DNA from: Paenibacillus sp. CF384
GTDB taxonomy: Bacteria > Bacillota > Bacilli > Paenibacillales > Paenibacillaceae
DNA: 64,000 nt
Assembly (NCBI RefSeq): GCF_900106745.1
Contig: NZ_FNNV01000003.1
Span: forward strand, 248,001 to 312,000
Direction: 5' to 3'
Under the pieces are notes generated by a model. It was not told the origin of the DNA, ran no database searches, and saw nothing but the letters and a program-made list of their open reading frames with translations. The translations under genes were made by a program, and so were the position numbers. Positions 8,615 to 16,254 of this stretch are shown one piece after another (position 1 is the first letter of the stretch; every line of letters begins with the position of its first letter).

Positions 8615-9655
8615 ATGAAGATCAACGACTTGGCGAAGAGACTGAATGTCACTCAGCGAGCTATACGATTATACGAATCAAAAGGGCTTCTGAAGCCGGA
8701 GCGCGGACAAGATAACGGCTATCGCTACTACTCGGAAGGCGAAGCTTGGCGATTGCAAACGATCTCGTCCCTGCGTGAGCTCGGACTTAGCATAGAACAG
8801 ATAAAAGCTCTTATGTCGAAGCTGGATCAAGGGGATTCAGCTACCGTTCACCACTATCTCGAATTGCAGCGCATGGCGCTGACAGCAAAGTGGGTAGAGT
8901 GGAAATATGCGATCGGCATGCTCGATGAGCTGATTGCGAGATTCGAACAGAAGCAGCGGTTGGACGTGGAAGATTTGTTTCAATTGACAGGCGAGCTTAA
9001 ACAGATTCAGTACAGCCAGTCTACTTGGATGGATACGTGGAACTTCGATCAGATCGCTGCTGTCTATGATTGCTCGGAAGCCATGCTGTCGACAGGTTCT
9101 GTATTGTCCCAAGCCGAATATGAGACGGCGCTCGATTTCATTGTCCAGTGGGTGTCGCCGAAATCAGGCGAGCAGGGGCTCGATATCGGAACCGGCACAG
9201 GCAATCTAGGGGGCAAGCTGTTAGCTCTTGGAGCTGAGATGTCGGCAGTGGATCAATCCAAAGAAATGCTGGCCAAATGCAGGGCGAGGTTTCCTTCTAT
9301 GAACGCCAAACTCGGGAATGCACTGGCACTGCCGTTCTTGGACAAGCAGTTCACTCTTGTTGTGTCGGCTTTCGCGCTGCATCATCTGAATGCTGAGCAG
9401 CAGCTGCTTGCGCTTGATCAAATGGATCGTGTTCTGGCGCCGGGCGGCAGAATTTGCATGGCAGGTTTGATGTTTGAGGGGGGACCCGGTAGTTCAGGTT
9501 CAAGTGCAAGTTCAAGTGCAATGCCGCCGGGTACCACGAAACATCCCTCGAATCGGCAGGAGCTGCTGGAATGGTTTAGAACGCATGACTATATCACCGT
9601 GTCGCATGCGATGAATCCATGGATTCATGTCGTCTATGCGGTGCGCAAACATTGA
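8615..9655 (+). CDS. MerR regulator fused to a SAM-dependent methyltransferase
   Basis: A 346-residue two-domain protein. Residues 1-70 are a MerR winged HTH (INDLAKRLNVTQRAIRLYESKGLL), followed by a helical linker to about 140. Residues 150-346 form a class I methyltransferase: motif I LDIGTGTGNLGG near 188, an acidic end of strand 2 (AVDQSKEML), and SAFALHHL / LAPGGRICMAG. A Ser/Gly-rich insert near 290 is encoded by short near-repeats. ATG 8615 follows AGGAGG. The fusion suggests that a small molecule is both sensed and methylated, or that methylation feeds back on regulation; the substrate is unknown. Its gene lies in a probable accessory island next to another methyltransferase. Confidence 0.85.
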   Translation: MKINDLAKRLNVTQRAIRLYESKGLLKPERGQDNGYRYYSEGEAWRLQTISSLRELGLSIEQIKALMSKLDQGDSATVHHYLELQRMALTAKWVEWKYAIGMLDELIARFEQKQRLDVEDLFQLTGELKQIQYSQSTWMDTWNFDQIAAVYDCSEAMLSTGSVLSQAEYETALDFIVQWVSPKSGEQGLDIGTGTGNLGGKLLALGAEMSAVDQSKEMLAKCRARFPSMNAKLGNALALPFLDKQFTLVVSAFALHHLNAEQQLLALDQMDRVLAPGGRICMAGLMFEGGPGSSGSSASSSAMPPGTTKHPSNRQELLEWFRTHDYITVSHAMNPWIHVVYAVRKH

Positions 9656-9656
9656 G

Positions 9657-9687
9657 TTGACCTTCACCTTGCGTCAGCCCTTAAGCT
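9657..9687 (+). promoter_or_regulatory. Second MerR-type promoter, before the lone methyltransferase
   Basis: TTGACC and TAAGCT with a 19-bp spacer starting TTCACCTTGCG. It shares the 10-mer ACCTTCACCT with the operator at 8568, but the other half-site is degenerate. It overlaps the end of the MerR-fusion gene. Confidence 0.5.
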
Positions 9688-9718
9688 TGCGTTGAAAGCC
9701 ATTATAGGAGGGAAACGC

Positions 9719-10420
9719 ATGCCGGATCATGATCAAATTTATCAAAGTGAAGCGGAACGTTATGACAAGTTGGTTTCGTTCGAGGATGTCAATCACAATT
9801 TGCTGCATACCATCAAGCGAATCGTACCAGCATTAACAGAGTCAGCAGTTCTCGATATCGGTGCAGGTACAGGCCGGTTAACGACAATGCTCGCTCCGAT
9901 TGCCGCATCCATTACAGCAACCGACGCTTCCGGCGCCATGCTCGAGGTGGCATCAAGCAAGTTGTCATCTCTCGGTTTATCGAATTGGAAGACTGCGGTT
10001 GCTCGGCATGATGAGCTGCCTCTGGGGAATAGCAGTGTCGATCTTGTAACCGCAGGATGGACCATCTGTTATGCCACGAGCTGCAACGTCGAGGGCTGGA
10101 GGTCGAATTTGTCCGTCATCATGGATGAAATCAGAAGGGTGATGAAACCCGGCGGGACATGCATCATCTTCGAAAACTTCGGCACCGGCTCATCAGTTCC
10201 GAACCCGCCGGACTTCTTAACGGCCTATTATGCAGCTCTTGAGAACGAATACGGCTTCGAACACGAAGCCATTCGAACCGATTATCACTTCGAGACTGTC
10301 GAAGACGCTGTCTCCATTACGAACTTCTTCTTCGGAGACTGGCTCAGCACACAAGTGCAAGCAAGCAACAGTCCAGTGGTCGAAGAGTGGGCCGGCGTGT
10401 GGTGGAAGAGATTTGATTAG
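9719..10420 (+). CDS. Class I SAM-dependent methyltransferase
   Basis: A 233-residue soluble methyltransferase. Motif I VLDIGAGTGRL lies near residue 44, followed by ATDASGAMLEVA, the DLVTAGWTICY strand and MKPGGTCIIFEN. There is no HTH. ATG 9719 is chosen because TAGGAGGG lies just upstream. It follows the MerR-methyltransferase fusion and has its own MerR-like promoter sharing half an operator, so it is a likely target of that regulator. The substrate cannot be deduced; the fold matches UbiE/COQ5-like small-molecule methyltransferases. A terminator follows directly. Confidence 0.8.
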   Translation: MPDHDQIYQSEAERYDKLVSFEDVNHNLLHTIKRIVPALTESAVLDIGAGTGRLTTMLAPIAASITATDASGAMLEVASSKLSSLGLSNWKTAVARHDELPLGNSSVDLVTAGWTICYATSCNVEGWRSNLSVIMDEIRRVMKPGGTCIIFENFGTGSSVPNPPDFLTAYYAALENEYGFEHEAIRTDYHFETVEDAVSITNFFFGDWLSTQVQASNSPVVEEWAGVWWKRFD

Positions 10421-10428
10421 TTCATAGC

Positions 10429-10466
10429 AACTGCCGGGGCGGGATGGGGCCACGGCAGTTTTTTTT
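10429..10466 (+). terminator. Intrinsic terminator after the methyltransferase
   Basis: 8-bp stem AACTGCCG/CGGCAGTT with a 16-nt G-rich loop, then eight T. Confidence 0.9.
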
Positions 10467-10519
10467 GTGGCTTTCAATTTGCTAAAGCGTCTTCCTTCGC
10501 CAAAGGTCGAGGTTGAAAA

Positions 10520-10703
10520 TGTTGCAGATTATGCAACATATCTATTTGAAAATGGATCAAATAGAGAAAATGTTGCAGATTATGCAACAAACCTCGCTTA
10601 TCCGGCCCCATAGCGACCTATTCAGCTTAAAAAGTTGCATATTGCGCAACATTATGTCGGCTAAGGCTAGCCTTAGCGTTGAGATGTTGCACAATCTCCA
10701 ACT
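10520..10703 (+). repeat. Cluster of four GTTGCA-type palindromes
   Basis: Four copies of a dyad around TGTTGCA-N5-TGCAACA start at 10520, 10571, 10633 and 10685. The first two are identical (TGTTGCAGATTATGCAACA). The third (GTTGCATATTGCGCAAC) and the fourth (right arm decayed) are variants. Spacing is 51, 62 and 52 bp. No gene is visible here. Confidence 0.8.
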
Positions 10704-10806
10704 TTATGGCTGACAGGCCATGCGAACCTGAGAAACCGCTAGAAAGCGGGCGGTCCCAAGATGGCCAGGCCGCTCTTATCTGCCACTGGCATGGCAGGAT
10801 AGTTGG

Positions 10807-11300
10807 TTGGGATACTGAGAGTTTGAATTTAGGACTCTCAGCTTTAGTTGGATGTGTTTTCGGCGCTGCGAGATCACATTTCGCACTCTCGTCACACGCC
10901 GCAGGGACATTATGATTAGTTGGGATACTGAGAGTTTGAATTTAGGACTCTCAGCTTTAGTTGGATGCGTATTCGGCGCTGAGAGATCACATTTCGCACT
11001 CTCAGCACACGCCGCAGGGATTTTATGGTTAGTTGGGATGCTGAGCGTTCAGTTTCAGGACTCTTAGCTTTAGTTGGATGTGTATTCGGCGCTGAGAGTT
11101 CATTTTTCGCACTCTCAGCACACGCCGCAGGGATTTTATGGTTAGTTGGGATGCTGAGCGTTCAGTTTCAGGACTCTTAGCTTTAGTTGGATGTGTATTC
11201 GGCGCTGAGAGTTCATTTTTCGCACTCTCGTCACACGCCGCGGGGAGTATATGGTTAGTTGGGATACTGCGAGTGCGATTCCAGGACTCTCAGCAGTAAC
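10807..11300 (+). repeat. Tandem repeat array with exact 113-bp period
   Basis: Units begin TTGGGAT at 10807, 10920, 11033, 11146 and 11259. That gives four full 113-bp units and a partial fifth. Differences are substitutions only, with no indels. Each unit holds two dyads: CTGAGAGT/ACTCTCAG near its start, and GCTGAGAG/CTCTCAGC 13-14 bases apart about 55 bp later. Because 113 is not a multiple of three, no frame stays open through the array, so it is non-coding. Confidence 0.9.
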
Positions 11301-11890
11301 CTGCAATATCGTGACCGATTATGCAGCCGTTGATGATTTCAACTTCGGAGTTGTTATAGCATTTCATCCATACGTAGACGTGACTTAGCATTGCGGCCGG
11401 TGTAGATCGAGCGCCCCAGAAGCAGGCGGCCCCTAGATTGCCAGGCTGCGCAGAGGCCGATCGGGCAATCAGGCAATTTCCCTGCCAGGCTGCGCAGAGG
11501 CCGCCCGGCAATTTCCCCAAACCAACTTCTCCGCCAGGAAACAGGCGGCCAACAGATTGCCTGTGCGGCGAAGCCGCACACTGGCAATCCCATCCTTTCC
11601 ACGCACCAATAGTAAAGCGTGTCCCGAACGGGACGAAAGCGACCCTAGCACGCATCGGATCTATTGCGTCTCTAAGGCGGACCTCGTTACGATGGTCCCG
11701 TAGGGACACCAGGTAGATAGTAAGCTCCAAAAGTAAAGGCGTGTCCCGAATGGGACGAAAGCGAGGATGAGCACGTATGATCTCGGGAGCGCTTCTCTGC
11801 TGCACAAACGTTAGTCAGTTTCCGGGTGTCCAGAGGGCGGAGTCCTTGGGGTCCCCCTTTCTAAGGGGGATTTAGGGGGATTTCCATGGG
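11301..11890. repeat. Gene-free block with short direct and inverted repeats
   Basis: No convincing gene. A 20-bp direct repeat GCCAGGCTGCGCAGAGGCCG occurs at 11440 and 11484. A repeat GTGTCCCGA(A/T)... containing the dyad GTCCCG/CGGGAC occurs at 11619 and 11741, each preceded by AGTAAAG. The hairpin TCCCCCTTTCTAAGGGGGA lies at 11852-11870, followed by TTTAGGGGGATTT. The last resembles TCCCC/GGGGA repeats found dispersed in many bacterial genomes. The leftward open frame here is treated as spurious. Confidence 0.65.
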
Positions 11891-11951
11891 ATGGCCGTTT
11901 AGTACAACAAAGTGATGCAATAATGCAAAGATTAAGGTACACTAAATAAAT

Positions 11952-11957
11952 TATAAT
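11952..11957 (+). promoter_or_regulatory. Probable -10 of the dapF promoter
   Basis: A perfect TATAAT 55 bp before dapF in AT-rich sequence. No good TTGACA-like -35 lies 16-18 bp upstream, so the promoter may be weak or activator-dependent. Confidence 0.45.
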
Positions 11958-12011
11958 GGATCCAGAGATTTCAATCATAAAGTTCGATCGGACAAAAGGG
12001 AGTGCGAGTAG

Positions 12012-12842
12012 ATGAATTTTACGAAGATGCATGGATTGGGCAATGACTTTATCGTTGTCGAAGGAGAAACCAAATTACCGGATAACGCAGCCGAGCTCGC
12101 GGTACAGCTTTGCAATCGCTTTTTCGGCATTGGTGCCGACGGACTTGTTTATATTTTACCTTCAGAGAATGCCGATTTCCGGATGCGCATCATGAACTCC
12201 GACGGGTCCGAAGCAGAGCAATGCGGCAATGCCATTCGCTGCGTTGCGAAATATGTATTCGATAATGGGTTAACAGATAAAGAAACGCTGACTATTGAAA
12301 CGCTGGGTGCAGGTGTGCAAGAAGTGCAACTGACAGTCGAGAACGGCAAAGCCGTACTGGTACGCGTCAATATGGGACAACCGATTCTTGAAGGCCTCAA
12401 AGTGCCGACGACAATCGATGCCAATCCGGTCATTAACCAATCGATCGAAGTGGACGGACGCGAGTTCAAATTCACAGCCGTATCGATGGGCAATCCACAC
12501 TGTGTGATTTATGTAGAAGATGCAGTTAACTTTGATCTTGCAGCTTGGGGGCCGAAGCTTGAAGTGCATCCGATGTTCCCTCGCAAAATCAACGTGGAGT
12601 TCGTAACGGTTCGTTCGAAAGACTTCACCGATATGCGGGTATGGGAACGCGGCGCAGGACCTACTCTTGCGTGCGGAACCGGAGCATGCGCAACAGTGGT
12701 TGCTTCTGTATTGAATGGATACACTGATCGCACAGCAACGGTATCGCTGAAAGGTGGAGACTTGCTGATCGAGTGGAACGAAGAGAATAATTATGTTTAT
12801 ATGACAGGACCGGCAGCAGAAGTATTCCGTGGTACAATCTAA
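12012..12842 (+). CDS. dapF: Diaminopimelate epimerase
   Basis: A 276-residue enzyme that interconverts LL- and meso-diaminopimelate in the lysine and peptidoglycan pathway, in the cytoplasm. The two catalytic cysteines are visible in SEAEQCGNAIRC (Cys71) and LACGTGACATV (near residue 220), with the family-typical N-terminus FTKMHGLGNDFIVV. The start at 12012 follows GGGAGTG. The length is normal. It lies 34 bp upstream of the homocysteine methyltransferase/MTHFR gene and probably shares its transcript. The repeat block ends just upstream. Confidence 0.97.
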   Translation: MNFTKMHGLGNDFIVVEGETKLPDNAAELAVQLCNRFFGIGADGLVYILPSENADFRMRIMNSDGSEAEQCGNAIRCVAKYVFDNGLTDKETLTIETLGAGVQEVQLTVENGKAVLVRVNMGQPILEGLKVPTTIDANPVINQSIEVDGREFKFTAVSMGNPHCVIYVEDAVNFDLAAWGPKLEVHPMFPRKINVEFVTVRSKDFTDMRVWERGAGPTLACGTGACATVVASVLNGYTDRTATVSLKGGDLLIEWNEENNYVYMTGPAAEVFRGTI

Positions 12843-12876
12843 GGAATCACAGGATAGCATGAAGGAGTTTTGAATA

Positions 12877-14730
12877 ATGAAACCGGATTTACGGGAAGCG
12901 CTACAAGCGCGCATCTTGACCGGGGACGGCGCGATGGGAACCTATCTCTATGGGATGGGGTTCCCTGTCGGCGTTTCATACGAAGAATTTAATGTCTTGC
13001 GTCCAGAGGTCATCGCAGATGTGCACCGTCGTTACTATGAAGCGGGGGCACGGGTCATCGAGACGAATACGTTCTCGGCGAATCTGGCCAGCCTCTCGCA
13101 TTATGGATTGGATTACGAAGTCGAGGCGATCAATCGCGCAGGTGTTCAGATTGCGCGTGACGCAGTCGGCAGCGATGCCTATGTAGTCGGAGCTGTCGGT
13201 TCGATTCGTGCAGGTAAACGCAAGAATATCACGGCAATGCAGCTCGAGCAGCTGTTTCATCAACAAATGGATGCGCTTCTGAATGCTGGCGTCGACGGCA
13301 TTTTGCTAGAGACATTCTATGATCTTGAGGAAGCATTGCTGGCGCTGCGCGTCGCTCGCAAGCTCTCGGATGTTCCGGTCATTTGCCAATTTGCGGTGGA
13401 GAAAGAAGCGGTTACGCAAGACGGTCATCCACTTGCCATCGCGTTCAACAACTTGAAGCAAGAAGGCGCAGATGTGGTCGGCTTTAACTGCAGAAGCGGC
13501 CCGAACGGCATTATGCGCGCAATCGATTCGATTGTCGGCGAGATCGTCTTGCCGCTCTCTGTTTTCCCGAATGCGGGCATTCCGGATTATGTGGATGGCA
13601 AATATATGTTCTCGGCGACACCGGAATATTTTGCGCAATCGGCTCGCAAATTCGCGGACCGTGGCGCGCGGATCATTGGCGGCTGCTGCGGAACTACACC
13701 GGAGCATATCGCGGCCATTGCCAAGTCGCTGGAAGGGTATACGCCGCAACCGGTAGAGCCCGAGACTCAACAGCACCAAGTTGTTCAGCACGAACGTATT
13801 ACCTTGGTACCGCCGCAGCAACCCGCGGAACCTACGATCGTGGATTTGGTCAAGGAGCGCCACACGGTAATCGTAGAGCTAGACCCGCCGAGAGACCTCA
13901 ACATTCAGAAGTTTATGGATGGTGCCAGAGCGCTTAAAGAAATCAAAGCGGATGCCGTGACTATGGCGGACAACTCGCTGGCTGTCACACGGATGAGCAA
14001 CATCGCACTCGCGTCGCTCGTTCAGCATCAAGTCGGCATTCGTCCGCTTGTTCACATCGCATGCCGCGATCGCAATTTGATCGGTACGCAGTCGCATATG
14101 ATGGGGTTAGATGCACTTGGCATTGACCATGTCCTAGCCGTGACCGGTGATCCTGCTCGTTTCGGTGATTTGCCGGACTCCAGCTCCGTTTACGATCTCA
14201 CATCATTCGAGATGATTCGTATGATCAAGCAACTGAATGAAGGCATCGCATTCTCGGGCAAAGCGCTCAAGCAGCAAGCGAATTTCATTACAGGCGCTGC
14301 TTTTAATCCAAACGTCAAATATTTGGACAAGGCAATAGCGCGTCTCGAGAAAAAAATAGATTCCGGTGCAGATTACATCATGACGCAGCCGGTTTATGAT
14401 AAAGAACTGATCGTTCGCATGGCGGAAGCAACGAAGCATTTGTCCGTCCCGATCTTTATCGGCATCATGCCGCTTGCGAGTGGTCGTAATGCCGAATATT
14501 TGCACAATGAGGTACCTGGTATTCAGCTATCCGATGACGTACGCAGACGGATGGCCGGTTTAGAAGGCGAAGAAGGACGAGCGGAAGGCGTTCGAATCGC
14601 GGAGGAACTTCTGGATACCGCATTGGAATATTTCAAGGGCATCTATCTGATAACGCCGTTTATGTTCTATGAGATGACGGTGCAGCTGACAGATTATGTC
14701 TGGAGAAAAACGAGTGTGAAAACGGGCTAA
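12877..14730 (+). CDS. yitJ: Bifunctional homocysteine S-methyltransferase/5,10-methylene-THF reductase
   Basis: A 617-residue YitJ-type fusion. Residues 1-285 are a Zn-dependent homocysteine methyltransferase domain: GDGAMGTYLY at the start, zinc cysteines in GFNCRSGP (near 205) and GGCCGT (near 270). After a Gln/Pro-rich linker, residues 325-600 are a MetF-like FAD domain (ELDPPRD, AVTGDPARFGDLP, ADYIMTQPVYD). It makes methyl-THF and, probably, methionine. In B. subtilis yitJ is controlled by an S-box; here only 34 bp separate it from dapF and no SAM riboswitch is seen, so control must act upstream or differ. Confidence 0.93.
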   Translation: MKPDLREALQARILTGDGAMGTYLYGMGFPVGVSYEEFNVLRPEVIADVHRRYYEAGARVIETNTFSANLASLSHYGLDYEVEAINRAGVQIARDAVGSDAYVVGAVGSIRAGKRKNITAMQLEQLFHQQMDALLNAGVDGILLETFYDLEEALLALRVARKLSDVPVICQFAVEKEAVTQDGHPLAIAFNNLKQEGADVVGFNCRSGPNGIMRAIDSIVGEIVLPLSVFPNAGIPDYVDGKYMFSATPEYFAQSARKFADRGARIIGGCCGTTPEHIAAIAKSLEGYTPQPVEPETQQHQVVQHERITLVPPQQPAEPTIVDLVKERHTVIVELDPPRDLNIQKFMDGARALKEIKADAVTMADNSLAVTRMSNIALASLVQHQVGIRPLVHIACRDRNLIGTQSHMMGLDALGIDHVLAVTGDPARFGDLPDSSSVYDLTSFEMIRMIKQLNEGIAFSGKALKQQANFITGAAFNPNVKYLDKAIARLEKKIDSGADYIMTQPVYDKELIVRMAEATKHLSVPIFIGIMPLASGRNAEYLHNEVPGIQLSDDVRRRMAGLEGEEGRAEGVRIAEELLDTALEYFKGIYLITPFMFYEMTVQLTDYVWRKTSVKTG

Positions 14731-14744
14731 GCCCGTTTCTTCTT
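14720..14744 (+). terminator. Probable terminator overlapping the yitJ stop
   Basis: 8-bp stem AAACGGGC/GCCCGTTT whose three loop bases are the TAA stop codon, followed by CTTCTT. The loop is tight and the T tract interrupted, so strength is uncertain. Confidence 0.55.
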
Positions 14745-14762
14745 GCGTTTATGCAATAAGAC

Positions 14763-14835
14763 TTGTTCGTATTGTAAAAATGAATTAGAATAGTCATTGG
14801 ATGCACTTGCCATGCCGCTTCGGATGCGATAGAAT
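14763..14835 (+). promoter_or_regulatory. Two tandem SigA-type promoters upstream of remA
   Basis: TTGTTC-17-TAGAAT (14763-14791) and TTGCCA-17-TAGAAT (14807-14835), 44 bp apart. They lie 200-250 bp before remA, leaving a long untranslated leader. They are the likely head of the remA-gmk-rpoZ unit. Confidence 0.55.
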
Positions 14836-15040
14836 AGGGGACCTGACTATCGCTTCATATCTTGCAAGCAATCAGCTGGCCGAACGTATGCTCCGGACAT
14901 TTTTCGTCAAGAATAATGCAATATTCTGTCATCAAACTTTAAGGTTCCGGCAGAAGATTCGACTCCATCATTCTTGCGCTTATCTATACATCGTGTTCTA
15001 TTGCATGATCATGCACGGGAGATACCGGAGGGGAACAGAA

Positions 15041-15301
15041 ATGGCCATTAAGCTCATTAATATCGGTTTCGGAAATATCGTTTCCGCCAATCGAATCATC
15101 TCGATTGTAAGCCCGGAATCGGCGCCGATTAAACGGATTATCCAAGAAGCTCGCGACCGTCATATGCTGATTGATGCTACATATGGACGCCGCACACGCG
15201 CTGTTATTATTACGGACAGCGATCACGTTATTCTGTCGGCCGTACAACCGGAGACGGTTGCTCATCGGTTGTCGACTAAGGATGACGATCACGACGAATA
15301 G
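15041..15301 (+). CDS. remA: RemA family biofilm regulator (DUF370)
   Basis: An 86-residue RemA (YlzA) homolog, beginning [11 protein letters not shown] and carrying [29 protein letters not shown], nearly invariant in the family. In B. subtilis RemA is a DNA-binding activator of matrix operons and osmoprotection genes and forms ring assemblies. ATG 15041 follows GGAGGGG; the frame remains open further upstream but shows no family similarity there. Its stop overlaps the region just before gmk, as in B. subtilis. yicC/yloC, which usually precedes remA, is not present. Confidence 0.93.
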   Translation: MAIKLINIGFGNIVSANRIISIVSPESAPIKRIIQEARDRHMLIDATYGRRTRAVIITDSDHVILSAVQPETVAHRLSTKDDDHDE

Positions 15302-15315
15302 TGACGGGGAGTAAT

Positions 15316-15933
15316 ATGAATAGAGGATTGTTAATTGTATTATCCGGCCCATCGGGCGTAGGCAAGGGAACGGTTTGTTCCGAACTTCGGCATAAGCAGA
15401 ATGACCTCATTTATTCCGTTTCGGCAACCACGCGCTCTCCCCGTCAAGGTGAGATCGACGGCATTAATTATTTTTTTAAATCAAGAGAACAGTTCCAAGA
15501 CATGATTGCGAAGGATGCCCTTCTGGAGCATGCGGAATATGTCGGTAATTACTACGGCACGCCGCGTGATTTTGTTGAGCGTACACTTGCTTCAGGCAAA
15601 GATATCATTCTTGAAATTGAAGTGCAAGGCGCGTTAAAAGTGAAAGAGAAGTTTCCGCAAGGTGTCTTTATTTTCTTGGTGCCGCCATCTCTTGATGTGC
15701 TTAAGCAGCGCATAACGGGACGCGGAACAGAGAATGCCGATATTATTGACCATCGCATGTCTGTAGCGGTGGAAGAGATGAATCTTATTCATTATTACGA
15801 TTATGCAGTCGTGAATGATCAGATTGACGCTGCGTGTCATCGCATACAGAGCATCATCGTAGCAGAGCATTGCCGTCGTGACCGATTTATCGCAGAGCTT
15901 GAGGAAGTGAAAGAAGCTTCCGAGAAAGCCTAG
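15316..15933 (+). CDS. gmk: Guanylate kinase
   Basis: A 205-residue cytoplasmic enzyme that phosphorylates GMP to GDP with ATP. The P-loop [10 protein letters not shown] lies at residues 9-18. The GMP-binding segment ([19 protein letters not shown]), YYGTP and the lid-region arginines (RITGRG) follow. ATG 15316 gives the standard N-terminus [14 protein letters not shown] and lies behind GGGGAG, with short spacing; the GTG at 15301 has no upstream site. It sits between remA and rpoZ in the conserved order and is probably co-transcribed with them. Confidence 0.96.
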   Translation: MNRGLLIVLSGPSGVGKGTVCSELRHKQNDLIYSVSATTRSPRQGEIDGINYFFKSREQFQDMIAKDALLEHAEYVGNYYGTPRDFVERTLASGKDIILEIEVQGALKVKEKFPQGVFIFLVPPSLDVLKQRITGRGTENADIIDHRMSVAVEEMNLIHYYDYAVVNDQIDAACHRIQSIIVAEHCRRDRFIAELEEVKEASEKA

Positions 15934-15954
15934 CATGAGTGAGGTGAAGGAACG

Positions 15955-16164
15955 TTGTTATATCCATCGATTGATGAAATGATGAAGAAGGTCGACAGCA
16001 AGTATTCCTTGGTTGTCGCGGCATCGCGTCGTGCCAGAATGCTTCGTGACGGAAGCAAAACAGAAATCCGTTCCCCAAGATCCCATAAGTATGTGGGAAT
16101 TGCCCTCGAAGAAATCTACCAAGATATTCTTGTAGTAGAGAGCACGTTGAACAAGAAGGACTAA
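15955..16164 (+). CDS. rpoZ: RNA polymerase omega subunit
   Basis: A 69-residue omega subunit that helps assemble and stabilise RNA polymerase. The TTG at 15955 is chosen as start because it gives MLYPSIDEMMKKVDSKYSLV, which aligns with the B. subtilis N-terminus, and GAGGTGAAGG lies upstream. The conserved ARRAR-like (ASRRARML) and HKYVGIALEEI segments are present. It directly follows gmk and is followed by an intrinsic terminator. Confidence 0.94.
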   Translation: MLYPSIDEMMKKVDSKYSLVVAASRRARMLRDGSKTEIRSPRSHKYVGIALEEIYQDILVVESTLNKKD

Positions 16165-16184
16165 GAAATTCATGAAGTACAACG

Positions 16185-16213
16185 ATAACAACCCTAGCGG
16201 TTGTTATTTTTTT
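16185..16213 (+). terminator. Intrinsic terminator after rpoZ
   Basis: 9-bp stem ATAACAACC/GGTTGTTAT with a CTAGC loop and a T tract. It separates remA-gmk-rpoZ from coaBC or attenuates read-through. Confidence 0.85.
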
Positions 16214-16254
16214 AGGGAATCCATGATGCTACAGCGTAAGAGGAGTGATCATAG

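Noticed and set aside
10679-11067. Two short plus-strand frames in the 113-bp array
   Set aside because: They translate the repeat in different frames because 113 is not divisible by three; no ribosome binding site.
10807-11300. CRISPR array
   Set aside because: Units are 113 bp and adjacent, with no unique spacers between short identical repeats, and no cas genes are nearby.
11290-11805. A 171-codon minus-strand frame in the repeat block
   Set aside because: It spans short direct repeats in different registers, has no ribosome binding site and no familiar fold; treated as chance.
14801-15040. N-terminal extension of remA
   Set aside because: The frame is open upstream but the translated residues do not resemble RemA and the strong ribosome binding site lies before 15041.
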